A stretch of 64,000 nt of DNA from Diprion similis (lineage: Eukaryota > Arthropoda > Insecta > Hymenoptera > Diprionidae): the NCBI RefSeq assembly GCF_021155765.1, contig NC_060110.1, forward strand, positions 4,898,001 through 4,962,000. Reading direction: 5' to 3'. Shown in pieces: positions 51,601 to 62,494 of this stretch. Below the pieces are notes generated by a model. The model made no database searches, was not told the origin of the DNA, and saw only the letters and a program-made list of their open reading frames with translations. The position numbers and the translations under genes are program-made. The stretch's first letter is position 1. Every line of letters starts with the position of its first letter.

Positions 51601-54600
51601 TAATGTATTTCGGCATGTTTAAGGTTTTGTGTATTTTGAATAATCTTCATATATATACAGTATACATATATGTATACTTATTGAATAAAAATGTGCCTAA
51701 TGAATGAAATTAAATGAAATGTGCCTGTGTATTCAGTTTAGAAAGTCTATTCATGTTTTACTTCCTTCACGAAACATGCATGAAAAAAATTCACTGGTTT
51801 TTTTTAAAGGTTTATTCATCAAATTTTTTGCAGTTTTTTTTTTTGGTTTCACAAAAAAATCTGTGAGCTTCATTAGGTTAGCGAAAGTCGTGCCCACTCT
51901 GGTGCAGATATTACATACATTCATATTCTGAATGTAATTGAACCTCCTCTGGCTTGAAATGACAAAGCCTACAACCGATAAACTAATCACAAATCCTCGG
52001 CAGTATCGTTTTTTTTTATAATTGCGTCATCTCAAGCCGTAAATTTCTGTAAGGAAGCAATTTTACCACGCCAAATTGATAATTAAATTAATTACATAGT
52101 TATTAAATTACAATTAACAATACATAGGTATACAATTAGCATGTACCGACAGTTCTTCCTGGTTAGAAATTATATACAAATTTCTAATTTTACCGAGAAA
52201 TATTAACAAAGACTTTAATATTTATTACTTACGATTGCACTTTCTTGGTAGTTAAAAGGTCTCACATTTTATCTAGGAAATAAACCAGTGGGGTTTGTTT
52301 TTCTCTGTGAATTTTATCGTACAGTTTAATATAAGCGGTTTACCGCATTTCACTTAATACATAAAATCGTTTGGAATTCCGCGGTCCGGTTGATACGTGT
52401 GCATTAAAGACTTCCGTGATATTATAGGTATACAGTATAGCCTTTATGTTTCAGCACGAAAATGGGACGCTACCGCTGCTGAAAAGATGCTCCGAGACGT
52501 AAGTTTAAGAATGTATCTCTATACTTCGTTTCAGACTTCTTCATACGAAATCTCGATTACATGACAAATATAACATCACAAATGATCATACTTTTCAAAA
52601 TATTATCAATCTTTAGTAGACCAATTTCTCACTGGTCATCCGTGAAGCAAAAGAATTTCAAGATCATTAGTTCAATAAGTGGACACGAAAGTTGACGGAA
52701 GTATCCCATAATTAGACAGTTTCCTCATATTAACACTATCTTACGCGAATATTAGTTTCATTGGTTGATCGTGGATTTCAATTTTATATCAAGCACATGC
52801 GATGATGTTTTTGGCAATTCAGATTCATTCGAATATGATGCGTATGAAATTGTGAGTAGAATTTATTAAGGGAGAGCCATTCGATGTGTATTTTTCAGAT
52901 TCGTCTCTATCCACCGTTATTATCAGTGCCACAAGTAATATTGGTACAGATTTTTCAAACGGTTTTTTTCCTTTTCAAACTTTTACACAATCGATTTAAC
53001 CTTATGGTCATAAAAATAAGCGTTAAACACTCGGCGAAATGATTGGGCTAAACGAGTTTTTTGGGAAAAAAAAGGCCAATGCCTGCTCTCGGAATATGAG
53101 CAGACTACCTAAGAATTACTATGAGTATGACAAAAATTGTATCTAGCCAGTGGTGGAAGCTCTAAATACGGGTAACTTGAAACTGTGTTTTTAGAATTTT
53201 CCAGAAACTGGAGTCGGAAAGTAATCTAACCTGCTCAGTTTAAGATTATGTGTGTTTCGAAATAATTTTTGTGTCTACCTTTGGTGCAGAGTAAAAAACA
53301 GAGATTCCTCAAATTCGCTGTTTGCTTTGCAAAGAAACGCGGTGAAAATTTAATTTAGGATTGATCATCTAAGCTTAAATTTGTTTTTTAAAGGATGCAT
53401 TAGTTAGTCGACATAAATTTTCCTGTGATTTACGATGGTTAAATATTGCCGTAGCAAAATATCATACTTCGATTTCTTGTTACATGTGACAAGTATATAA
53501 ATTGTATGTACATGCCGCATGTTATTATCTTGTAAAAAAAATAACTGAATTTTTATCATTTTAACTGATTTTCAGTCACTGGAGTGGAGAAAAATATGGC
53601 AGGTGGATAAAATACACGAATGGGTGGAACCTCCAATATTTGACGATTATTTACCCCGGGGATTGAGCGGGTTCGACAAAGATGGCGCGCCGGGTAAGTA
53701 ACAAATAACTCAAAACTATAGTTTCTCTATCTGTAAATTCTATAACGAGCATAAAAGGTGGGTTTTTCTCTGGAGCTCATTGTCAGCTGTTTCTCGAATT
53801 TCTGACCGGATTCTCAATGTCTGAACAGAGATTTGAGTAAACTATTTTTTACTATCTACTTGTCAATTACAATTTTACAAAGTTATGAAAGTACTTAATA
53901 AATCAATTTTTTAATTCGCAAAGGGGAAGAATTTCAAATAGTGTTAATCACTCAAAAAGATATTTAATTATCAAAAGTCTTTGTGAAACTCATTTTAACG
54001 TCTTTTTATGAAAAGAACTAAACAAGATTGCCTAAGATTGATTTGAGTTTTTTTTTCTCTTTGTCTAGATCAAGAAAAGGAGAAAATATTTTATTCTGTA
54101 CTGAAATGTTAGTATGTATGTATATTGTATATAGGTATGTATGTATGTATGTATATTGTATATAGGTATGTATGTATGTATGTATGTATGTATAAAATGA
54201 GTTTATGGTTTTGTTTCTGGAAACAGAAGATAATAATTTAACTGTTCGAACGGTTCATGGAAAAATTTGGTAAGGCAATCCAAATGATCATTTTATAGGC
54301 CGAATGAGGGGAAAAATTGACAACCGATTGATGAAGGTTTTAGGGCAAAATTCCGTTGACCTTCTTTTGGGCCTTTGTTTGTATAAATTTCTCATGTGAC
54401 TATATAAATAATTACGTAATAAGAGCCTGATTTACAGTTGTGATAACACCTTTCGCTGGGCTGGATATGTACGGAATTTTACACGTCATATCAAAGAACG
54501 ACATGATGAAAGTAACGATAAAGTATTTAGAGCTATACCTAAAAATCGCTCAAGAACAAAGCAAAAAGCATGGTCAAATTGCCAATCAAGTAACCGTGAT

Positions 54601-57600
54601 TTTTGACATGGAAGACTTCAATTTGAGGCAATACGCATGGAGACCAGGTTTGTCTTATTTAGCAGCTTCCACACTTCCATAAATGATGCAGTATTGAAAG
54701 AATCGAATATATTCAGCATCTGAATTCTGCAGCATAATTAAAATGTGTGAATATTGATGTTTTCAGCCGGAGAACTCGTCATTGCGTTAATCCAAATGTA
54801 CGAAGCAAACTACCCAGAAATTCTGAAGATGTGTTACATCATAAATGGTACGTAAATTATTTATGCAGCTACACAAACTTCTATTTTCAATTTCAGTTTT
54901 ATTTTCATTATTTCAATTTTTACGGGCCAGTTCTCGGTTCGGAAACATTGTTTAAGAGTTAAACGTTATTAGTTATAGCCCGCAATGTTGATTAGTAAAG
55001 AATCAGATGTAAACATTCCGAATTGAAAAAACATACAACATTTGGTTTTCAATCTCGAAATTGGTTTATGGGATTCTCTTGGAAATATCATATGGACAAT
55101 TTACTATAGTGGGTGTCCGCCTACCCTTAGGCAACTGAAAATACATTTGTACTTGAAGGAGATCCTGCAAGTCAAATTTTAGTCTTACGATTCATATACA
55201 GGGTGTCCCACCTCCAAGTGACCAAACTGATAGAGGTTGTAGAGGAGGTCAAACTGAGTAAATTAACTCAAAGAACATGTGGTCTCCGAAGTCACGTTCG
55301 CAAGATACGATCGGTTAAAAAAGTTCCGCCAAGCACCGACATTTAGGCAACCGAGCACACTAACTGGCGGCATATAGATAACCGAGTACACAGATCAACG
55401 CGGATAAATGATAAGGCTATTTCCATCGCACGTCCTCGTTGTTGGGTTTGGCAAAAATTCAATGTCAAGAATGTTTTCGTTTGAAAATCGTGAATTTAAA
55501 AGCGTTATGTTTCGCAGCAGTAGTCAAGCGTGCATCAACGAGATCGCTAGCCGCTGCTTGCTGTCTTCTCGGTTGCCTAAATTCCGGCGCTCAGTGTGCT
55601 CGGTTGCCTACATTCCGGCGCTTGGAGGGTCTTTTTTTAACCGCTCGTATCTCGTAAACGTGACTTTGGAGCCCACATGTTGTCTGGGTTAATTTACTCA
55701 GTTCAACTTTCTCTATAACACCTATCAGTTTGGTCACTTGGAGCTGGGATACCCTGTATATTACGAAGCCGCTGATTTTTTTTTCTACGTAGTGAATGTG
55801 ACTTCTATTGTCATGAGATATAGATCTAGAAGTAGCGGAAATAGCAGGAGTGAGACGGAAAAGTCAATAGAAATTCATTCGAGCAGCTTCACGCATGGAT
55901 TTTGTAACATTATTCTTCGTTCAAAAATAGCTATTTCGAAAATACCTAAGATGTTGCTGGACTTATTTTTTGACGTGTCATGTGCAAAAAAAAACAGCGG
56001 TTTGTAGCATATGTGTATCGTAGCGCTAGAATTTTACTTACGAGTCCCCTTAAATTATGTGAATGCAGATTTACGCTGTGTTAAGTTACCCATAAGACAT
56101 TTCCACGAAATAACCCGATACACACCAATAACGTATACCATTGCTTGCAAAACCAAATTTTTTTTAATATTATGATCGTGACTCAGACTGTAATTTTATA
56201 CCGATTGTTACAGCGCCGAAGGTTTTTGCTCTCGCTTTTTCCATAGTTAAGAATTTTCTTAACGAGTACACGCTGTCAAAAATACAAATTCACAAAGCCG
56301 ATCCGGCAAAATGGAAACCTGCGTTGCTGCGCACCATTCCAGCCGATCAATTGCCCAAACACTTTGGGGGAACTCTGACTGACCCGGATGGTAATCCAAG
56401 ACTGACTACCAAGGCAAATCCTTTTTATTACTTTTTTTCACAACTGGGCATGTATTATACCGAAAAGTCGTCGAAAAAATATGAGTATTTTTCACATAAA
56501 AAATGGAGGAAGTATTGACTTGTTGAAATCGCAAACCATTTTGGAAAGCAGTTACTTTGAAGAATTATTTTAGCTCCATGGACAATCAATATTTGAAAAT
56601 TTTTTGATTATGTATTTCGAAGACACGGTAACTTGAAAATAGTGTTCATATAAATTTTGCGTAGGATTTCTTCTGCGCAAATTCAACACCAAATGAGGTT
56701 TCGTTTGGCTACCTAAAGCCACGTTAAATTAAATATGGCTAAAGTATTAATGCCACAGTAGAGCTTACAATTCGCAGTTATTACTTCGATTTATTTGTCT
56801 TTTGAATAATCAAACTTTTTATATTTCTATTGTATCCTTTGAATTTATTTTATCACTGTATGAAATTTATGAATTTCTTCTTGGAAATGAGAAAGGTAAC
56901 TCTTAATACAGTAAAACACATATCTGAAAATAAAATTTCAGTGACTTAATGAATAATAACTTCCTCTGCCGTCAAGGATTACGTAGTTCTAAATACGTTT
57001 CAGATTATCACCAGTAATTTTTTCTTTAAATAAAATTGGTTGGTTACCTTATATTTGCATACCACAGCTAGACAATATTTTTAAGGCCTATATACATATT
57101 TCGTAAGTCCCTGATAATCGAGTAACATGATTGGATGTTAAATCTATAAATTCTTCATAAAACGTTAAGGACAAGCCATAAAAATGGTTGTTCTGCGTAA
57201 CTTTTCTAAAACCCGTTTTTTTGGGTTCAAGAGGTCTGAAAACGTAAATAATTCATTGAAATTATGACCATAGGAGATGAAAAGTAAAGATCGTTAAGCG
57301 TTGAGTGTATGTCCGAGGGAAATATCTTACTTTGGAATAACGATTCAATTAAAACACTCCAAGCCGTAGATACAGATTATGTTTAGGTTCGTTTGAAACA
57401 TTACGTGATAGACCATTTTGCAAGTTAAATATAGTCCTAGTCGAATCAGAAAAAATTCATGTAGTATAAGAAGATCCGTGAGATAATAATATCGTATAGC
57501 ACGCTAATAACGAGTTTAAATTCTGACAGATCTGTCAAGGTGGTAAAATCCCTAAGAACATGTACAGTAGCAAAGCAGAAAAGGACAAACTCAACGAAGA

Positions 57601-58398
57601 TCTGGAAACGGCAACCATTAAAAAAGGAGACAAACTTACTTTGAACTTTATAACAGCGGAAGAAGGAAGCTTTTTACGGTATGAAAACATGAAATACTCT
57701 CGGAAATACTTGTATATAATAATACTGAAGAACGTCATATCGCATCCTTAGCGGATCTTACAAAAGTAAGATCAAAATTGATACCTATGTCTATGTTATA
57801 ATAAATACATTTAATATAATTTCAACCTGACATGATAATTTCAAACCAATACACGCTTAGGATTTGTTTTCAATTTGTTTTTAGATTTGTAAACTGAAGT
57901 CGTACAGACTGGAATTTAATATTCTAGCTGTAAATCTGTTCTGAAGTTTTTTTTCGAATTACCGCATTTCAGAAACTGCAACATACACGATAATTAATAA
58001 CTATGAATATTTGTTTTTCAGATGGGAGTTTAGATCCGAAAGTCACGATATAAAATTCGGAGTTATAGAGAAGAATGAAGAGGGAACACAGTCTGAAGTT
58101 ATTCCAATCCATCGAGTTCCTGCTCATCAAATGGACGAAATTGGAGTAATTACTTGTAAAGCCCCAGCCACTTGTGAGTCACAAATTGAGTGAAAGCTTG
58201 AAAAAATTCATAATTGTGTTTCTGTATATTTATGTTCAAATTACTGAAATTTTATTGTTTCTCTTTTTTGCCATTTCAGATTCCGTTATATTTGACAATA
58301 GTTACAGCATACTGAGAAACAAAAAAATCCACTATATGGTGCAGGTTACACCTCCATTGCCAACAGTTACCGAGGCACTGACTTTGTCCAACAATTGA
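41735..58398 (+). CDS. SEC14L2: SEC14-like CRAL-TRIO/GOLD lipid-transfer protein (10 exons, 397 aa)
   Basis: Exons 41735-41785, 49937-50006, 52455-52498, 53576-53693, 54438-54647, 54767-54847, 56214-56413, 57530-57678, 58022-58173 and 58280-58398 join in phase (1194 nt with stop). Residues 1-60 form the CRAL-TRIO N-terminal helices (LPDDQVFALMK, FLLRWLRARKWDATAAEKML). The lipid-binding CRAL-TRIO domain spans about 75-245, with VIFDMEDFNL and the INAPKVF motif. After the linker HFGGTLTDPDGNP and ICQGGKIPK, a GOLD domain (about 275-382) has the LRWEFRSESHDIKFGV strand and a YSVIFDNSYSILRNKKIHY finish. This is the architecture of SEC14L2/3/4 (supernatant protein factor, tocopherol-associated proteins), about 400 residues. 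It is expected to be a cytosolic carrier of squalene, tocopherol or phosphoinositide. Nine introns are GT-AG or fit it, except intron 7, which uses a GC donor. The exact paralogue is not determined. Confidence 0.94.
41786..49936 (+). other. SEC14-like intron 1 (8.15 kb)
   Basis: This long first intron runs from GTAAGT to TTACAG. It holds a TA microsatellite (42577-42613), a cluster of TTAATCG words (43140-43310), A runs near 43745 and no recognised exon. Open frames at 44070-44336 and 45143-45466 look partly protein-like but have no family. Long first introns often hold enhancers; nothing specific was identified. Confidence 0.7.
42577..42613. repeat. TA dinucleotide microsatellite
   Basis: An uninterrupted AT/TA run of close to 40 bases inside SEC14-like intron 1, likely polymorphic in length. 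Confidence 0.9.
50287..50440 (+). repeat. Dispersed repeat, copy 3 of the CTTCAGCCTG family
   Basis: It begins CCAGGCTGAAGTTAGTAACG, the inverted form of the CTTCAGCCTG end seen at 28735. It continues with TTACTGAATATCAGAAAATC, CTGAAGGTGCAAAGTAACG and a T run, as in the other copies. This suggests the element has CAGGCTGAAGTT terminal inverted repeats. It lies in SEC14-like intron 2. Confidence 0.5.
50660..50804. mobile_element. Foldback element with TATTCCCGACT ends
   Basis: TATTCCCGACTTAACTGTA on the left matches the complement of TACAGTTGAGTCGGGAATA on the right, and the inverted match continues inward (CCACTTTATTG against the complement of CAAATAAAGTG). It is 145 bases in total, non-coding, in SEC14-like intron 2. 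Confidence 0.7.
51486..51500. repeat. Poly-G run
   Basis: About 14 consecutive G residues in intron 2 of the SEC14-like gene. Similar G runs occur near 14279-14292 and 39739-39750. Confidence 0.8.
54112..54191. repeat. Compound GTAT microsatellite
   Basis: Blocks of GTAT repeats are separated by two copies of ATTGTATATAG, so the array is a nested repeat of a longer unit. It lies in SEC14-like intron 4. Confidence 0.85.
55197..55758. mobile_element. Long-TIR foldback element, ends TACAGGGTGTCCCA
   Basis: The left end TACAGGGTGTCCCA.CTCC and the right end (complement of GGAG.TGGGATACCCTGTA) begin inverted repeats that stay similar for more than 150 bases each, with scattered differences. A TA or TATA flank is present on both sides. 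The interior is short and non-coding, so this is a non-autonomous DNA element. Open frames at 55408-55692 lie inside it and are not genes. It sits in SEC14-like intron 6. Confidence 0.85.
56414..57529 (+). other. GC-AG intron (SEC14-like intron 7)
   Basis: The exon ends ACC-AAG and the intron begins GCAAAT; the downstream acceptor is TCTGACAG before ATC-TGT. The conserved DPDGNP...TK-ICQGG reading across the junction requires this donor. The nearest GT (at about 56391) would shift the frame. Confidence 0.85.
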
Positions 58399-59049
58399 AC
58401 CATGTATTATAAGTTGACGAAGTTAGTCAACGTCATACAGCTGTCACATAACGCAACATGTATTCATGAGTGTAGGACTACGTAATTGAAAAACGCTGTA
58501 AATAATAATTCATTTTTATGTATCTATACATATATATTCTCATTTATTAGTATTAAAAATTTTACAATTGTTATTAATTTTCGGAACCCTTTATAGATAC
58601 TTTTGCTTATTACGGTGAACTGTGATTAATTTTAAATCTTACGCTGTAAAAAGGTCTCTCTTATCAATAAATGATTATATTAAGTTACTCAAAATGGTAT
58701 GGCTCAATCAGTATGGCAGGCAGCTGGCAAGTAAAATATCGCAGGTTCAAATTTTGGTCTAGAATCAGCTATTTACATTCATTTCTAACAGCCAAGTTAC
58801 TGAACGCATCATAAAAATATTATTTTCATAACGTGAAGGCTATTCAAAAGCGATTGATATAGATTGAAATATTTGTCCTCCTAATTTTCTCAAGTAGATA
58901 AGAATCATTTATGACCACACTGCCTTGAGCTGACAAGTAATCTATAAATAAAGTCGTTTTTTACATATATAAGGAAAATTATGAGCTTACAAATCAAGAT
59001 CACGTATTACACTGTGCAATATACTTTTGAGTATACGTTACTTAATTAT
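58399..59049. other. Shared 3' region of convergent genes
   Basis: Only 651 bases separate the stop codons of the SEC14-like gene (plus) and TXNDC17 (minus). The two 3' UTRs must share this space and may overlap. A plus-strand AATAAA is at 58666-58671. No other gene is seen. Confidence 0.7.
58666..58671 (+). terminator. Candidate poly(A) signal of the SEC14-like gene
   Basis: AATAAA about 270 bases past the stop codon on the coding strand. A TTTATT at 58543-58548 could serve the opposite gene, which would make the transcripts overlap. Confidence 0.45.
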
Positions 59050-60319
59050 CTATTCATCTTCGTCCGTAACCAACATTTCCACAAGTTCAACATCCAAACA
59101 CTGATCACCCTCTAATCGTTTCTGAGTTCCCCATCTTGCCAAGGTGGGTAAAACTTTCAAGTTGGTTTTACTATCCGTTCGGAACGGACATTTTAGATCC
59201 TTCCAACTATAAGAAGAAATACATAGAAATTCAAGTTAACTGCATGATAGTAATGAAAAATATCATGGTATGCAAGTACTATTTTCTGAAACAGGTTTTA
59301 CGATAGAAATTTGAAACAATCGCTTTTTCATCACTCAAAACTCTTATCTACATTTCATTGATGGTAGTATCTGTCTAATGGAAGGACAATGCACTTTTCC
59401 TAACAAGTTTTGAAATAGAACGATTCTTTGTTTTGGGCGATAGCCTTATGGCTAGTGATTTCTCTACAGAAATGACTATTGAAATTTGATGATGACCGAA
59501 AATGTTTAGGATAAGAATAGATAAAAAAAAATCAGTGATTACAATAAGAGGGATAAGAGTCAAATGTTGGAAAGTAATAAGGAAGAGTTAATCGACTCAC
59601 AAGGATCTATCTCCAACCTCGACGTAAATAAAATGAGATGATTCTGGTGCTGCTTCTAAGCCTTTTTGAATCGATGGTTCAGCTGAAATTAGAGTATTAA
59701 TTCAAAATGGAGTGTCTTGAATTACAGAAAACATACAGTATTGTTCCTGATATAAGCCAAGTTTTTTTGTTGTTCATCAATCCTCAATTAAAGTAACATC
59801 CTCAAACATCATCAAATACAGTCTCAGAATTGGGAGTCGGCTTATACTCGGAGCAATATGGTACTTTCATTATACCATGGATATTTTGTGAGGCTAGCCG
59901 TAGATGCTTGCTTTAATAAAAATGAAAAAAAAAATTTAAGCAGCACTCTCATAGCGTAGCAATAACCAAACAAAACTTTAGGAATTTAAAGTGTTTGTAT
60001 TATCAACAATAAGTATTAGACAGGCAATTGGTGGAGAATATTTCCAGATAGTACATACATTCTAAAACCAATGAAAACTTCTACTGTAGAAATTACAGTG
60101 TTCGAATTACGTGCGTTTGAAAATTTCTTGTATACGACAACTTGCAGAATTCAGAATACTGAAATTTTACGGTTTACCTTCAACGCAGTCAGGACACCAG
60201 CTGCTACCATTGGGTAATTTACTACCACTGAATAAGACGTAAACGATGTCATCTTTGGGAAAAGCTTCCATGAATTTTTGAAAATTTTCATAACCTTCAA
60301 CGTGATGGCGAACAACCAT
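59050..60319 (-). CDS. TXNDC17: Thioredoxin domain-containing protein 17 (TRP14) (3 exons, 126 aa)
   Basis: Minus-strand exons 60319-60178, 59682-59601 and 59206-59050 join in phase (381 nt with stop). The protein is a single thioredoxin fold close to the human length of 123. A hydrophobic beta strand (IVYVLFSGSK) leads into the active site S-W-C42-P-D-C45, the TRP14 signature that differs from the WCGPC of classical thioredoxin. Then come EPSIQKGL, FIYVEVGDR, FWKDLKCPFR, the cis-proline segment LKVLPTLARWG and an acidic C-terminus. The family reduces cystine and persulfide/nitrosothiol substrates in the cytosol with thioredoxin reductase. The start at 60319 gives the usual family N-terminus; an in-frame upstream ATG at 60382 would add 21 residues. 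It is tail-to-tail with the SEC14-like gene. Confidence 0.94.
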
Positions 60320-60844
60320 TTTCGCCGACTTTTGTGTCGTTGATGAATATCTCGTGATAGTTCTTATGGTAGCAGATAACATACGAGGTCGGAAGATCTT
60401 GGATCTATTGAGCAGTAACAAAAAAGCAATTGGTTGTCTTATCGCGATAACGACCGGAGTTAACCTCCTGGAATTACATTCGAACGATATCAAGTTATAA
60501 TATGACCTGTCGGTGTGTATGTACATATCCTACATGTCAGTGCTTGTGGGTAACTCCCACTAGTTTCGCACGCCCCCAAAATATTCAGTGGTAAGACTGG
60601 TTTCACATAGGCGTTGTGGCGCAGAGCGCTGTCGAGCGGTAAAAAATCGAAGTGCTTGAAATCTAGTGAATGGTATGTTTCATGCATTTCAGACCACTTT
60701 TTTTGTAACGCGAAGATATGTCTAAAGTAGGGATCGGTAGGATATATGTATACCTCCGCCACTCCTTCGGCGGACTGCAATTGAAGCTTTGAAGCGAATG
60801 ATCCGAATTCACAACGTCACGGAGTATTCCTAATTCCAGGAAGG

Positions 60845-61180
60845 AATAATAATAATAATGATAATAATAGAAGTCTTTATTTATTACAATCATGGTAGTG
60901 AAGTTGTGGAGTGAGGGAATGGAATAATCAGGTTGGCAGTCGCAAATAGAAACACCCGCGTTCGCTCAAGGAATAAGGGAAACTGCCGAAAACCTTCTCC
61001 GGATGTAACCGGACACGATTTCAAATCACCGACCAGCAACTTAGCGCCTGAACGGCGTGACCCGTCTTAAATTTTGGAGACTTGCCGTTCAGAGCCTCAT
61101 TGGCCGGGGACTTGAACCTAACAATCAGTCTTCGCTCTCCGTAGACTCGAGTACTAGCACCTCAGCCACTACAATCGGCA
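60845..61180 (-). mobile_element. tRNA-derived SINE with ATT-repeat tail
   Basis: On the minus strand an A box TGGCTGAGGTG (61168-61158) and a B box GGTTCAAGTCC (61118-61108) both match the RNA polymerase III consensus, 39 bases apart. A tRNA-unrelated body follows, ending in an ATT trinucleotide tail at 60870-60845. The tRNA acceptor stem does not close, so it is not a working tRNA gene. A second, truncated copy is at 27768-27865. The 5' boundary is approximate. Confidence 0.7.
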
Positions 61181-61500
61181 GGGGAGGCCGTAAGAGACAT
61201 ATCTCCTCCGTTGGCTGAAAGTGCAGTATCAAGACTGCTAGCCTAATGGGGCTTTCGGTAACCGAAAATGAACAAAATGAATTCATCGTCAAGCAGTGCC
61301 CTGTGCATCGCCCAACTCAAGTCGGTAAACTATCAGTGTGTAACGACGACGAAAAGTAACGTTACCATCGCATGTATGTACCCAGATGGATGGTGTAGTG
61401 TAGGATATTGTTATGAATATGAAATGACAATAACCGATTAAAAAGATTCATTCAAGGCAATTCATTTCTCGGCTGCATTCAGCAATGTTGATTCAGAAGG
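61181..61500. other. Unassigned stretch between SINE and satellite
   Basis: No gene or clear repeat was recognised. Part of it may be the 5' end of the SINE or its flank. Confidence 0.4.
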
Positions 61501-61504
61501 AAGT

Positions 61505-61650
61505 ATTTCGTTTTTTGACTATAAATCTTCAGTTGATCCCAGAATTTTTCAAATCGTCGAGATTTTCACCAAAGACCCAAGGAGTTTGGCCTACCATTTT
61601 TTTTAATTGAAACTTTTCGTCTCAGAATCGATTTTTATGACTCTTGACGG
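61505..61650 (+). repeat. Decayed satellite monomer, outermost copy
   Basis: TCGTCGAGATTTTCACCAAA, AGGAGTTTGGCC, ACTTTTCGTCTCAGAATCG and similar pieces follow the order of the 312 bp unit further right, with deletions and many differences. Confidence 0.6.
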
Positions 61651-61796
61651 ATCGGACGCTGAGCAACGCAGAGAAAAAATTAAAGAAGCGAGGGACTGAC
61701 CTTTGAGGAAATACGTGGAAAACACACAGAAAGTTGTTCATTCTTTTATTTTGATTCGGTTTAAATGTAACAATACAACAGTTAACATATCGTATC

Positions 61797-62165
61797 ATGC
61801 GGAGGTGCATTGAAACTGTGCGCAGGGCGAAGCGTAATTTGTACTCACTAACTTCATTATTTACTATCTCAAACGGTACTTTTCATATGCTGCTTGAGGT
61901 GGTGTGTATTATATTGAACCTTCATCCTCAGATAAAAGTCAGCTTTTATTATCTAATGTTTGATCATTGTCAGGATATTCTTATGTCGTTTGTGATTATT
62001 GAAAATATTGTTCAAGTATTACACAGTAAAACCAAAAAACTTTCACTAGGATTGGGGCAAAATGAATATACTGAGACGAAACTGGAGCAACACTTCCTAC
62101 CTGTGATTTCTTATTTTCCCATCCACATCTCTCTGACAAACCTGGTGCAAATTTCATGTTTATAA
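61797..62165 (+). CDS. Unrecognised 122-codon open frame
   Basis: It starts at a true ATG and is one of the longer single frames in the window outside known exons. It has several hydrophobic stretches (for example FHMLLEVVCIILNL). No family is recognised. It lies between the outermost decayed satellite copy and the next one, in sequence that does not resemble the satellite. It may be chance or part of an insertion. Low confidence that it is a gene. Confidence 0.15.
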   Translation: MRRCIETVRRAKRNLYSLTSLFTISNGTFHMLLEVVCIILNLHPQIKVSFYYLMFDHCQDILMSFVIIENIVQVLHSKTKKLSLGLGQNEYTETKLEQHFLPVISYFPIHISLTNLVQISCL

Positions 62166-62184
62166 GCCATTCCTTTCAAACTAG

Positions 62185-62494
62185 GGTTCCGAGCGAGTCG
62201 AGACTGCGCAATTAATTCCTCTGGCAAAATTACGTGGATATGGTACGTCGAAGAATTGATTGCGGCATTAATCAAATTGTCGGATTTTTCTATAAGGATC
62301 TGAGGAGGTTAGCATGATTTTTTTTGGGGCCGAAAATGAGTTGTCTGCGGATCGAATGGTATGACACTTTCTTGACTCATTGACATCCCAGAAACTCGGA
62401 AAACGGGGCAAAAAAAGCAGAGGACCAACAGCAGAGAAAATACGAAGCGAGGACCAGCAGCAAATCAATTGAGAGTATGCGTCGATCGTTTTTG
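62185..62494 (+). repeat. Diverged satellite monomer
   Basis: A near full-length but diverged copy of the 312 bp unit: GAGACTGCGC, ATTCCTCTGGCAAAATTACG, GAAGAATTGATTGCGG, CCCAGAAACTCGGAAAAC and AGGACCAACAGCAGAGAAA in the right order. Confidence 0.7.

Noticed and set aside
55408..55692. 94-codon open frame
   Set aside because: It lies wholly inside the long-TIR foldback element and has no transposase motif.
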